From Acinetobacter kyonggiensis (GTDB lineage: Bacteria > Pseudomonadota > Gammaproteobacteria > Pseudomonadales > Moraxellaceae), in contig NZ_FNPK01000001.1 in the NCBI RefSeq assembly GCF_900107285.1, positions 248,001-312,000 on the forward strand: 64,000 nucleotides of DNA. Reading direction: 5' to 3'. Below the pieces are notes generated by a model. The model was not told where the DNA came from, did no database searches, and saw nothing but the letters and a program-made list of their open reading frames with translations. This document shows positions 1 through 8,003 of the stretch, piece after piece (position 1 is the stretch's first letter; every line of letters begins with the position of its first letter). The translations under genes and the position numbers were made by a program.

Positions 1-1016
1 TGAAAGTTGCCCAAAAGCAAAATGGCATTAGCCAAAGCCTGCTTGATGAAATACAAAAACGCCTCGATAAAAAAGAACAAGTCTTGGTGTTTTTAAACCG
101 ACGCGGTTATGCGCCCGTGTTGATTTGTGAAAGTTGTGCATGGCAGGCAAAGTGCCCACATTGTGATGCCAATTTCACTGTACATCGTCAACCGTATCAG
201 CATTTACATTGTCACCATTGCGGCACGATTCATCGCATGCCAAATCATTGTCCACAGTGTCAGCATACCGAACTCAAATCGATTGGTTTGGGAACGGCCA
301 AGGTTGAAGAACATTTACAACAGTTATTTCCCAAATTTGACGTGATACGAGTTGACCGCGACTCCACCAGTCGCGTGGGGAGCTGGCAAAAAATTTATGA
401 CAAAATTCAAAAAAGTGAACCGATTATTTTGCTTGGCACACAAATGTTGGCAAAAGGACACCACTTTCCTTACGTAACTTTAGTGGCCATTTTAGATATT
501 GATTCAGGCTTATTTAGTGTCGATTTTCGCGCCACAGAACGCACAGCGCAACTGATTGTTCAAGTGGCAGGGCGTGCAGGTCGCGGGGAACGCAAAGGTG
601 AGGTCTATTTACAAACGCTCAGACCTGACCACCCTTTACTCACGACATTAATCCAAGAAAATTATTATCATTTTGCCAAACAAACCTTAAAAGAACGTCG
701 TGCAGCTTTACTCCCCCCGTTTCGGTATGCGGCACTGATTCGTTGTGAGTCGAAAAATCAGGAACAAAACCAAGCCTTCTTAGAACAACATGCCCAAGCC
801 TTAAGACAGGTTTCAGAAAACCTGATTGATATTTGGGGACCCATTCCAGCGCCAATGGAACGCAAAGCGGGACGTTATCAAGCACATATGGTACTGCTAT
901 CCCAAGATCGGGCGAGATTACATTTTTATATTCGGGCTTGGTGGCAAAATATGTTGCATCAAAAGCCCTCAACCATGAAACTTACCTTAGATATAGACCC
1001 TCAGGAATTAAGCTAA
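1..1016 (+). CDS. priA: Primosomal protein N' (PriA helicase), 3' part
   Basis: PriA is the replication-restart DNA helicase that recognises stalled forks and loads the primosome. The frame is open from position 3 to the stop at 1016, so the N-terminal DNA-binding and Walker A regions lie outside the window. Visible are the zinc-binding insertion, with four CxxC pairs (CESC, CPHC, CHHC, CPQC) at about 127-265, then the helicase motifs V and VI (LLGTQMLAKGHHF and QVAGRAGR), and the PriA C-terminal domain. The gene is followed 59 bp later by the antiporter gene on the same strand. Identification is firm; only the 5' end is missing because of the window edge. Confidence 0.95.
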   Translation, partial: KVAQKQNGISQSLLDEIQKRLDKKEQVLVFLNRRGYAPVLICESCAWQAKCPHCDANFTVHRQPYQHLHCHHCGTIHRMPNHCPQCQHTELKSIGLGTAKVEEHLQQLFPKFDVIRVDRDSTSRVGSWQKIYDKIQKSEPIILLGTQMLAKGHHFPYVTLVAILDIDSGLFSVDFRATERTAQLIVQVAGRAGRGERKGEVYLQTLRPDHPLLTTLIQENYYHFAKQTLKERRAALLPPFRYAALIRCESKNQEQNQAFLEQHAQALRQVSENLIDIWGPIPAPMERKAGRYQAHMVLLSQDRARLHFYIRAWWQNMLHQKPSTMKLTLDIDPQELS

Positions 1017-1075
1017 GTTAAAGTTCTCCTTTGGCTTAAATTTTTTGGCACTAAAATAAATTCTAGGACAGGCTG

Positions 1076-2923
1076 ATGTCGCTACTGTTACAAATTACGA
1101 TTTTCCTTGGTGCGTCCTTACTCTTGGTGCCTTTAGCCAAACGCTTCGGAATTGCCACCGTACTCGGTTATTTGTTTACAGGTATGTTGCTGGGTCCCAG
1201 TGTATTCAATATTACCAGTGACCCTGAATCCATCCAAGAATTGGCTGAATTTGGCGTGATTCTGTTAATGTTCATTATTGGTCTAGAACTGCGACCACAA
1301 CGGCTGTGGGAAATGCGTAAATCCATCTTTTTGATGGGCAGCTTACAAGTCGGCATGACTGGCATTATTCTCGCCATCGTTGTCTTTTTTGCCTTACAAC
1401 AAAACATTGCTGCAAGTTTTGTCATTGGTACTGCACTCGCGCTGTCATCGACGGCTTTTGTTTTGCAACTACTGGCCGAAAAACAACAACTCAACACCAC
1501 CTTTGGGCAACAGTCTTTTTCTGTACTCCTATTTCAGGATATTGCTGCCATTCCCCTGCTGGCGATTATTCCCCTCTTAGCAGGCAATGAATCGACCCAT
1601 CACGGTATTGCCTATTTCGCCGCAATTATTGCCACCTTTAGCGGTTTATTTTTATTTAGCCGTTATATGATGCGGCCCTTTTTTCGCTTTGTCGCTAAAA
1701 GCGGTGCACATGAATTGATTACAGCTGTGGGGCTATTTATTGTCTTGGGCGTTGTAGTGCTAATGGATGTACTCGGCATTAGTACTACTTTGGGTGCATT
1801 CTTAACAGGCGTGTTACTGGCAGACTCAGAATTTCGACATGAATTGGAAGCCAGTATCGCGCCCTTTAAAGGACTTTTACTCGGTCTCTTCTTTATGACC
1901 GTGGGGATGACCACACAATTGTCACTCTTGGTCGATATGCCGTGGTTGATTATTGGTGGGGCATTTACTTTAATATTGGTGAAAAGCATAACGCTCACTG
2001 CCATTGCCCGTTATTTAAAATATTCATGGCGCAACAGTTTGCTGCTTGCGACCTGCTTATCTCAGGGGGGTGAGTTTGCCTTTGTGGTACTGAAAGTCGC
2101 AAGTAGTGAAAAAGTCATTAGCCAAGCCATTTTGGAACCGATAACCCTTATCGTGACACTGTCAATGGTGCTCACGCCCATGCTGTATTGGCTGATCAGC
2201 ACATGGATTATTCCTGTACTTGATAAAGAAAAAGAAAAAGCCCCTGTCTATGACGAAATTCCAAATATTCACAACCCGATGATTATTGCTGGATTTGGAC
2301 GTTTTGGACAAATCATTGCGCGTATTGCCCACCTACAACATCAATCCTTTACCGCGATTGACAGCAATTTAGAAAAAGTTGATTTCGTGCGTCAGTATGG
2401 TGGTACGTTATACTATGGAGATGCCACACAACCCGATATTTTACGCTCTGCGGGTATTCAACATGCTAAAGTTTTTGTGTTAGCCATTGATGATATTGAA
2501 GACTCCATGAACGTGGCACGGCATATTCGTTTAAATTATCCGAATCTGAAACTGTTGGTACGTGCCCGTGATCGTCATCATGTCCATTTACTGCGTGATT
2601 TAGGTGTCGAACAGATTTGGCGTGAAACCTACTTATCATCGCTTGGTATGGCCTATCGTGCCTTGCGTGAATTGGATATTAGTGAAGAAGATGCGTATAA
2701 AAGTATTGAATTGTTCCGTGACTACGATGAAAAGTTATTAATTCAGCAACAACGTATTTATACCGATGAACAAAAGGTCTATGAAACCCATCGTAATGCT
2801 TTAGCAGAGCTAGAACACTTATTTGAAAGTGATGCTCAAATTCGTCAAGAACCTACTGGCGTCAATTTACAACGCGACTTAGCGCATCCGCGTATTGATG
2901 TCACACGAGATGATAGTAACTAG
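1076..2923 (+). CDS. kefC: Monovalent cation:proton antiporter, KefB/KefC type (CPA2) with NAD-binding RCK domain
   Basis: This is an inner-membrane K+/H+ antiporter of the CPA2 family. The first ~385 of 615 residues are a long series of hydrophobic helices typical of the Na+/H+ exchanger fold. They are followed from about residue 397 by a TrkA-N/RCK domain with a GFGRFGQ Rossmann loop and a GDATQPDIL segment, as in KefB, KefC and YbaL. The length matches KefB/KefC (about 600-620). No KefF/KefG-like ancillary oxidoreductase gene is adjacent, so glutathione gating is not supported by context. The symbol is a family-level assignment; KefB or YbaL-type are alternatives. Confidence 0.85.
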   Translation: MSLLLQITIFLGASLLLVPLAKRFGIATVLGYLFTGMLLGPSVFNITSDPESIQELAEFGVILLMFIIGLELRPQRLWEMRKSIFLMGSLQVGMTGIILAIVVFFALQQNIAASFVIGTALALSSTAFVLQLLAEKQQLNTTFGQQSFSVLLFQDIAAIPLLAIIPLLAGNESTHHGIAYFAAIIATFSGLFLFSRYMMRPFFRFVAKSGAHELITAVGLFIVLGVVVLMDVLGISTTLGAFLTGVLLADSEFRHELEASIAPFKGLLLGLFFMTVGMTTQLSLLVDMPWLIIGGAFTLILVKSITLTAIARYLKYSWRNSLLLATCLSQGGEFAFVVLKVASSEKVISQAILEPITLIVTLSMVLTPMLYWLISTWIIPVLDKEKEKAPVYDEIPNIHNPMIIAGFGRFGQIIARIAHLQHQSFTAIDSNLEKVDFVRQYGGTLYYGDATQPDILRSAGIQHAKVFVLAIDDIEDSMNVARHIRLNYPNLKLLVRARDRHHVHLLRDLGVEQIWRETYLSSLGMAYRALRELDISEEDAYKSIELFRDYDEKLLIQQQRIYTDEQKVYETHRNALAELEHLFESDAQIRQEPTGVNLQRDLAHPRIDVTRDDSN

Positions 2924-2973
2924 CTTGTGTTTTACAATGTAGACACCATTAACACGGGCTATTGGAGAAATTT

Positions 2974-3849
2974 ATGTCTGAATTACGTCAACGCTTTTAT
3001 ATTGAAAATTGCCCAATTCGCGGTGAAGTGGTCCATTTGGAAAAAGTATTACAAACAATTCTTGCCCAACGTGATTATCCTCAAGCCATTCAAGTCCTGT
3101 TGGGCGAAATGCTGAGTGCCACCGCATTACTTGCCAGTACCCTTAAAATTAAAGGTCGTATTAGCCTTCAAATTCAAGCAGCTGGCACATTCAAATGGGC
3201 GATGGCGGAATGTAATCATTTAGGTGAGTTACGTGCATCAGCAGATTATGAAGAAGATTCTCGCTTCTTACAGGCAGAAAACAGCAGCACCGTTTTCAAA
3301 GCACTGGTCAATCCTGTCCTTTTTATTAACATTGAACCTGAATTTGGTGAACGCTATCAAGGCATCATTGCACTTGAATACGACACCTTAGCGGGTTGTT
3401 TGATGCAGTATTACGATTTATCTGTACAAATTCCAACCAAAATTATGTTAGCCAGTACCGCAGAATGTTCAGGTGGTTTACTCATTCAACTGTTACCGCG
3501 AAATAGTGAAGAAGAGCAGCAACGTGTCGATGAAGACCTATGGCCTCGCCTGACCATGTTGACTGAAACCTTAAAACCTGAAGAACTGACCAAGCTCGAT
3601 GCCACAGAAATTCTCTATCGTTTGTATAATGAAGAAGATGTCCGTTTACCTGACGTTGAGGAATTAAAATTTGGGTGTACTTGTTCTAAAGACCGTTGTG
3701 CCAATGCCCTAATTCAAATTGGCGTTGAAGCGGTACGTGAAACCCTCGAATTTCAAAATCCAATTACCATGGACTGCCAATTCTGTAGCACCCGCTATAG
3801 CTTTACTGCGGAAGAAGCTTTTGGCTTATTTGGCAAACATCTCAGCTAA
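2974..3849 (+). CDS. hslO: Redox-regulated chaperone Hsp33
   Basis: Hsp33 is a cytoplasmic holdase activated by oxidation: four cysteines release zinc and form disulfides, exposing a client-binding surface. The C-terminal part contains CTC at about residue 235 and CQFC about 32 residues later, the CxC...CxxC zinc site of the family. Length is 291 residues, normal for Hsp33. I chose the ATG at 2974, which has GGAG eight bases upstream within GGAGAAATTT, over an in-frame TTG at 2962. It sits 50 bp downstream of the antiporter gene and ends in a clear terminator. Confidence 0.96.
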   Translation: MSELRQRFYIENCPIRGEVVHLEKVLQTILAQRDYPQAIQVLLGEMLSATALLASTLKIKGRISLQIQAAGTFKWAMAECNHLGELRASADYEEDSRFLQAENSSTVFKALVNPVLFINIEPEFGERYQGIIALEYDTLAGCLMQYYDLSVQIPTKIMLASTAECSGGLLIQLLPRNSEEEQQRVDEDLWPRLTMLTETLKPEELTKLDATEILYRLYNEEDVRLPDVEELKFGCTCSKDRCANALIQIGVEAVRETLEFQNPITMDCQFCSTRYSFTAEEAFGLFGKHLS

Positions 3850-3865
3850 TGTAAGCTCAGTCGGT

Positions 3866-3899
3866 TAAAAAAGAGTGGCGATACAGCTACTCTTTTTTT
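3866..3899 (+). terminator. Rho-independent terminator after hslO
   Basis: An A-rich 5' arm with AAGAGTGGC pairs with GCTACTCTT across a six-base loop and runs into a T tract (one G-T pair in the stem). It lies 17 bp after the hslO stop. Confidence 0.85.
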
Positions 3900-4104
3900 A
3901 TACAAAAATTAAACTCAATCTTGTTTTAAGTTCAGCGGGCTTAAACCATCAACATGAACTGAAATAATCCGCAGATAAAAAGATCAGCCTCCTGAACAAC
4001 TCAATCAAAAGTCATTTTTGGGCTTTTTTTAAGATTCAAGCTTTCAAAAGCCAACTAATCAAACATAATCAATTGTTTTTGTGAAATATATTGCTTTTTC
4101 TTAT

Positions 4105-4133
4105 TTGATTTCCACAAGGTTTATCGCTATAAA
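4105..4133 (+). promoter_or_regulatory. Sigma-70-type promoter for the DUF2147 gene
   Basis: TTGATT at 4105-4110 and TATAAA at 4128-4133 are separated by exactly 17 bp. The start codon is 51 bp downstream with AAGGGGA as ribosome site. The rest of the 335 bp gap after hslO holds only the hslO terminator and AT-rich sequence with no recognisable gene. Confidence 0.6.
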
Positions 4134-4184
4134 TTAGGCGCTTTACTCTAAAACTATAAAATATTTCATTTTAAGGGGACATTA

Positions 4185-4652
4185 ATGAAGAATTTATATC
4201 AAGGTATTCTTGCAAGCGTTATATTCGCAACACTTTCTTCCTTTAGTTTTGCTGCTAACATAAATGATCCTTTAGTCGGCAAATGGAAAACAGTGGATGA
4301 CCGTACGGGTTATTCTCGTGCAGATGTCGAAATTAGTAAAAAACCAGATGGCACTTATGAAGGTGTCATTGTGGCAACGCGCAGTGTGCCTGGCACAGAA
4401 AAAATGCTGACTTGTACCAATTGTCCCGGTAATTTAAAAGACAAACCATTTTTAGGTTTACCTTTTATTTGGGGCTTTAAACAAAACCCAGATAATCCGC
4501 GTGAATTTAATCATGGTCGAGTGCTTGACCCGATTGGAGGCAAAATCTATAAAGGTAAGGCACGTCTCAGCGCAAGTGGCAAACATTTAAATCTACGGGG
4601 GTATGTCGGTGTTTCAGTCATTGGGCGTAGTGTAACGTGGATTAAATATTGA
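4185..4652 (+). CDS. Secreted DUF2147 domain protein
   Basis: A 155-residue protein with a typical Sec signal peptide (basic start MKNLYQG, hydrophobic core, AxA-like end near residue 24), so it is exported to the periplasm or beyond. The mature part matches DUF2147: an opening LVGKWKTVDD, a central pair of cysteines in CTNCPG, and a GKIYKGKARLS stretch near the end. DUF2147 proteins are predicted small beta-barrel secreted proteins of unknown function. It has its own promoter and terminator, so it is monocistronic. Confidence 0.85.
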   Translation: MKNLYQGILASVIFATLSSFSFAANINDPLVGKWKTVDDRTGYSRADVEISKKPDGTYEGVIVATRSVPGTEKMLTCTNCPGNLKDKPFLGLPFIWGFKQNPDNPREFNHGRVLDPIGGKIYKGKARLSASGKHLNLRGYVGVSVIGRSVTWIKY

Positions 4653-4669
4653 TTTTATTTATGATTTTA

Positions 4670-4697
4670 AAAGACTCCTTTTCAGGAGTCTTTTTTT
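4670..4697 (+). terminator. Rho-independent terminator after the DUF2147 gene
   Basis: AAAAGACTCCT and AGGAGTCTTTT form a perfect stem with a four-base loop, followed by a run of T. Confidence 0.88.
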
Positions 4698-4706
4698 TGT
4701 CATAAT

Positions 4707-4734
4707 TTGAAACAATAAGGTACAGATCTACACT
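4707..4734 (+). promoter_or_regulatory. Probable promoter for cbpA-cbpM
   Basis: TTGAAA at 4707-4712 and TACACT at 4729-4734 are 16 bp apart, upstream of cbpA. A perfect inverted repeat starts inside the -10 box, so the promoter may be under repressor control. Confidence 0.45.
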
Positions 4735-4754
4735 ATTTCAATTTTATGAAATAG
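4733..4754. repeat. Inverted repeat overlapping the cbpA -10 box
   Basis: CTATTTCA and TGAAATAG are perfect 8-base arms around a six-base AT spacer. The repeat starts at the end of the predicted -10 hexamer and covers the probable transcription start, the usual place for a repressor operator. An RNA hairpin role is possible but the stem is AT-rich and weak. Confidence 0.5.
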
Positions 4755-4797
4755 CATAATAATGATTAAAACATAACCAGTTTTAGCTTCCTATTTT

Positions 4798-5766
4798 ATG
4801 ACTAAAAATTATTATGAAATTCTGGGTATTACGCGTAATGCCACCCCAGACCAAATCAAGAAAGCTTATCGAAAATTAGCTCGAAAATACCATCCCGATA
4901 TAAGCAAAGAAGCGAATGCCGAGGAGAACATGCAAGCCATTAATGTGGCTTATGACACTTTAAGTCATGAACAGAAAAAAACTGAATACGATTTTCAGTT
5001 AGATCATCCAGAAGCCTTTTATCAATCTGATCAACATACAGGCACGGATGGTTTTGACCATACACAATTTTATCGTCAAGGCTCTGACCAACAGCAGCAT
5101 TCAAATTTTAGTGGTTTTGAAGATCTTTTTGGACGTTTCGGTTCAGGCTTTGGTGGAGGAAATCATCACTATCAAAATCAACACAGGCAGCAACAACGTA
5201 GCTATAAAGGTGAAGACCAACATGCCAATATAGAGGTCGATGTTGACATTGCTTTCCATGGCTCAACCCAAAATATTACCTTACAAATTCCAACGTTGAA
5301 TGCTTATGGAGAAGCAGAAGTTCAACGTAAAACATTAAAAGTCAAAATCCCTAAAGGCATGAAGGAAGGTCAACAAATTCGTCTGGCAGGACAAGGTCAA
5401 AGCGGGATCAATGGCGGTAAAAATGGCGACCTTTATATTGAAATTCACTATAAAGACACCGAGCAAATTCGAGTCGAAGGTGCTGATATTTATTACACCA
5501 TTAATGTTGCACCGTGGGAGGCAGCATTAGGTCAAAGCATTGAAATCATGACCCCTGAAGGAAGTAAAGTTCAAGTAAATTTACCTAAAAATGCAAAAAC
5601 AGGTCAACAGTTACGGTTAAAAGACAAAGGAATACCAAGTAAAACACCCGGTCATCTATTTTTGGTTTTAAATATTGTGTATCCAACTGCGCAAACTGAA
5701 CATGAACAGCAGGCTTATCAAGCTTTCGCGGAAGCCTTTTCAACATTTAAGCCTCGTAATGCTTAA
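4798..5766 (+). CDS. cbpA: DnaJ-class co-chaperone CbpA (curved DNA-binding protein)
   Basis: A 322-residue class II (zinc-free) J-domain protein. The J domain occupies residues 1-70 with the HPD motif at 32-34. A Gly/Phe-rich linker follows (GGFGRFGSGFGGG-like, about residues 105-125), then two DnaJ C-terminal beta domains with no CxxCxGxG repeats. This is the CbpA layout, not DnaJ, which has a zinc-finger module. It stimulates DnaK and, in E. coli, binds curved DNA in stationary phase. The next gene, 10 bp away, is its modulator CbpM. Confidence 0.93.
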   Translation: MTKNYYEILGITRNATPDQIKKAYRKLARKYHPDISKEANAEENMQAINVAYDTLSHEQKKTEYDFQLDHPEAFYQSDQHTGTDGFDHTQFYRQGSDQQQHSNFSGFEDLFGRFGSGFGGGNHHYQNQHRQQQRSYKGEDQHANIEVDVDIAFHGSTQNITLQIPTLNAYGEAEVQRKTLKVKIPKGMKEGQQIRLAGQGQSGINGGKNGDLYIEIHYKDTEQIRVEGADIYYTINVAPWEAALGQSIEIMTPEGSKVQVNLPKNAKTGQQLRLKDKGIPSKTPGHLFLVLNIVYPTAQTEHEQQAYQAFAEAFSTFKPRNA

Positions 5767-5776
5767 GGAGAGAATC

Positions 5777-6115
5777 ATGACCACTATTCATTATCGTGAA
5801 ATTATTTGTGATGGATTCAATCATGCCGAAGTCATCGATGAGCATCATAGTTTTGATTTAAAGCATTTTGCTGATGCCTGTGGACAGAGTCCTGAATGGG
5901 TTTTACAACTTTTAGAATACGATATTTTAGATACACGTCCAGAAGAACGAATTCATCAGTTTTTTGGTGATGATATTTCTCGTGCACGTCGAGCTTACCG
6001 TTTACAACGTGACTTTGATGCCAGCTTTTCTGCAGTCGCCATGATGCTTGACTTAATTGATGAAGTACAACAATTGCGTCAGCAAGTTAAACACATGAAT
6101 GTCAAAGACTCTTAA
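5777..6115 (+). CDS. cbpM: Chaperone modulator CbpM
   Basis: CbpM is a MerR-like helical protein that binds the J domain of CbpA and blocks its interaction with DnaK. This copy has 112 residues, normal for the family, with an N-terminal winged-helix-like part and a C-terminal helix (LDLIDEVQQLRQQVKH). The ATG at 5777 has AAGGAG six bases upstream; a longer frame reaching into cbpA is not needed. The 10 bp gap to cbpA indicates one transcript. Confidence 0.9.
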   Translation: MTTIHYREIICDGFNHAEVIDEHHSFDLKHFADACGQSPEWVLQLLEYDILDTRPEERIHQFFGDDISRARRAYRLQRDFDASFSAVAMMLDLIDEVQQLRQQVKHMNVKDS

Positions 6116-6211
6116 CCTGATGCTTTAAAACCGAATCGTATTGCCCTATATCGCCCCATATGAGGTTGATATTTCTATCATAAATGAACTCTGAGAGAAT
6201 AATCTAGGCTT

Positions 6212-6478
6212 ATGAAAACGAAAGAATGCAATAAAAAGATTAAACGAATGTTTCCTGAACATCAGGATTTGATCCATAAACTCCGTCATGATGACCCTCA
6301 TTTTGCAAAAATATTTGAGAGTCATCAAGAATTGGATAAAGAAATCATCCAGCTTGAACTCAATCCAGTTAATTTAATTAATGATGATATTGAGTCAATG
6401 AAGCGTAAAAAACTAAAAATGAAAGATGAAATCTATAAAATACTGACGAAAAATGCTCAAGCAGGTGATTTTTCTTAA
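6212..6478 (+). CDS. YdcH family protein (DUF465)
   Basis: A small charged helical protein of 88 residues. The stretch starting MFPEHQDLIHKLRHDDPHF and the C-terminal MKRKKLKMKDEIYKIL match the YdcH/DUF465 family, whose function is unknown. Family members usually begin at the MFPE methionine, here at 6248, so the first 12 residues may be an overcall. The ATG at 6212 has only a close AGG before it. It stands alone between cbpM and the convergent corA. Confidence 0.75.
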   Translation: MKTKECNKKIKRMFPEHQDLIHKLRHDDPHFAKIFESHQELDKEIIQLELNPVNLINDDIESMKRKKLKMKDEIYKILTKNAQAGDFS

Positions 6479-6574
6479 GCTCTAAGCCTAGGTCAGTCCA
6501 TTTAATTTTCAGTTTAAGTCAACGTTGTATTGTTGTGCTTAAAAATAAGATTCCTTTTGATCAAAAGCGAACTG

Positions 6575-7810
6575 CTATTTAAGCTTGGTCAACTTTTCGA
6601 CTTCCTTTATCGTTTCTTTAACGGATTGCTTAATCGGTTCATAATCTAAAAACCACAATAAATTAATATGCTGATCTTTATGCTGTTGGGCCAACATATC
6701 AATCACGCTCTTTTCACCACGCCCAACTAAATGTCTACGATAGAAATAATAGACTAACAATAGCGTGGTGATAAACATGACCAGCAACATACTCAAAAAA
6801 CCAATTGGAGACTTTAATCCAGGAATAAATTCAAAGTTCATCCCATAGATCCCCGTTAATAAAGTAAGCGGGGCAAATACTGCGGTAATAATGGCAAGAA
6901 TCCGCATATTTTCATTGGTTTGATTGGCAATTGCTGAAAAGTGTAAGTCCATTGCTGCTTGAACAGCCGCGCGAAGACGAACCGTATGTTTTTGAATTCG
7001 CTCAATATGACTCACCAAATCATCCATACGAATCAACATCACATCCTGTCGTTCAGGCTTTTTCTTACCTTTTAAATGTGGGTAGTTATCTACAATTTCA
7101 TCGCGCAATTCTTGTAAAGTATCAATTTGCTCTTCACAAAGGTTTTCGACTTGTTGAAACGCCATATTCTCTTGTAACAGCTGATTCCATTTGCTAAACC
7201 GACGGTGACCTTGCAATAATTCTTGCTGCCAAAATTCAACCCGACGGGTCAATGGCACACGTAAATCTAAATAACCATCGACCATACTATTCAATAAGCG
7301 CAGCGCTAAATCTAACGGTGTAACCGCAAGTTTTCGCGGTTTATTCTGCTCTAAAAGTGGACGAGCAAGTATTGTTTCCATTCTTGAAATATAATTTTCA
7401 ATTGCCCTATTACCCTGCTCACGTACCGTAATCAAAACTTGCGGGGTAATCATGAAACTAATGGGGGTTGTGGCTAAACCAAAGAATTTTTCATGCTGCT
7501 CAAGTGCTTGCTCACCAGCTTTAATCTCATCATCTGGCGTGATGAGTTTACGAAAAATAAGTAAGTCATAATCATCCATGGTATCAAATACACAAGGATG
7601 TTCTAAATTCAGAATATCTTTAACATGGAATTCATTGAGTGCAATATCGGTATGCGCATAAATTTCTTTTTGCCATGCATCTGCACGATTCACCACATCA
7701 TCTCGTGTGCAATCGACCCATAAAAACTCAAGCTCGGCTTCGTTATTTGGCTCTTTTTGTACAAAAATATGATGTTCTGTTGGATGCTGATAAAAATAAT
7801 AAACTTGCAT
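6575..7810 (-). CDS. corA: CorA family magnesium/divalent cation transporter
   Basis: A 411-residue inner-membrane channel of the CorA family. It has a long cytoplasmic N-terminal domain, a stretch of helices ending in the pore helix, the signature YGMNFE before the second membrane helix at about residue 320, and two C-terminal membrane segments. The signature supports Mg2+/Co2+ transport; ZntB-type zinc transporters share the GMN motif and cannot be excluded. About 55 charged residues follow the last helix, much more than the usual short tail. It is transcribed toward ydcH and has no partner genes. Confidence 0.88.
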   Translation of the reverse strand: MQVYYFYQHPTEHHIFVQKEPNNEAELEFLWVDCTRDDVVNRADAWQKEIYAHTDIALNEFHVKDILNLEHPCVFDTMDDYDLLIFRKLITPDDEIKAGEQALEQHEKFFGLATTPISFMITPQVLITVREQGNRAIENYISRMETILARPLLEQNKPRKLAVTPLDLALRLLNSMVDGYLDLRVPLTRRVEFWQQELLQGHRRFSKWNQLLQENMAFQQVENLCEEQIDTLQELRDEIVDNYPHLKGKKKPERQDVMLIRMDDLVSHIERIQKHTVRLRAAVQAAMDLHFSAIANQTNENMRILAIITAVFAPLTLLTGIYGMNFEFIPGLKSPIGFLSMLLVMFITTLLLVYYFYRRHLVGRGEKSVIDMLAQQHKDQHINLLWFLDYEPIKQSVKETIKEVEKLTKLK

Positions 7811-7961
7811 TAAAACAATTCTCTATTGTGCTTTTTTGTTGTTTACTCGATAGACATTCAGCTAAAACTTACAATCTATCCGTTGTAAAATTATGTGCTG
7901 AGCAGAAAACTTAAGCAATCAGATAAAGCTTTGTTTCTTCATACTGACTTCATTTCAATTT

Positions 7962-7990
7962 AAAAAAGCCCGCATGAGGCGGGCTTTTTT
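7962..7990 (-). terminator. Rho-independent terminator after pnp
   Basis: AAAAAAGCCCGC and GCGGGCTTTTTT form a long perfect stem with a five-base loop. It sits 14 bp beyond the pnp stop. The A and T flanks would also let it work on the plus strand. Confidence 0.92.
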
Positions 7991-8003
7991 AAACAAGGAA
8001 CAA

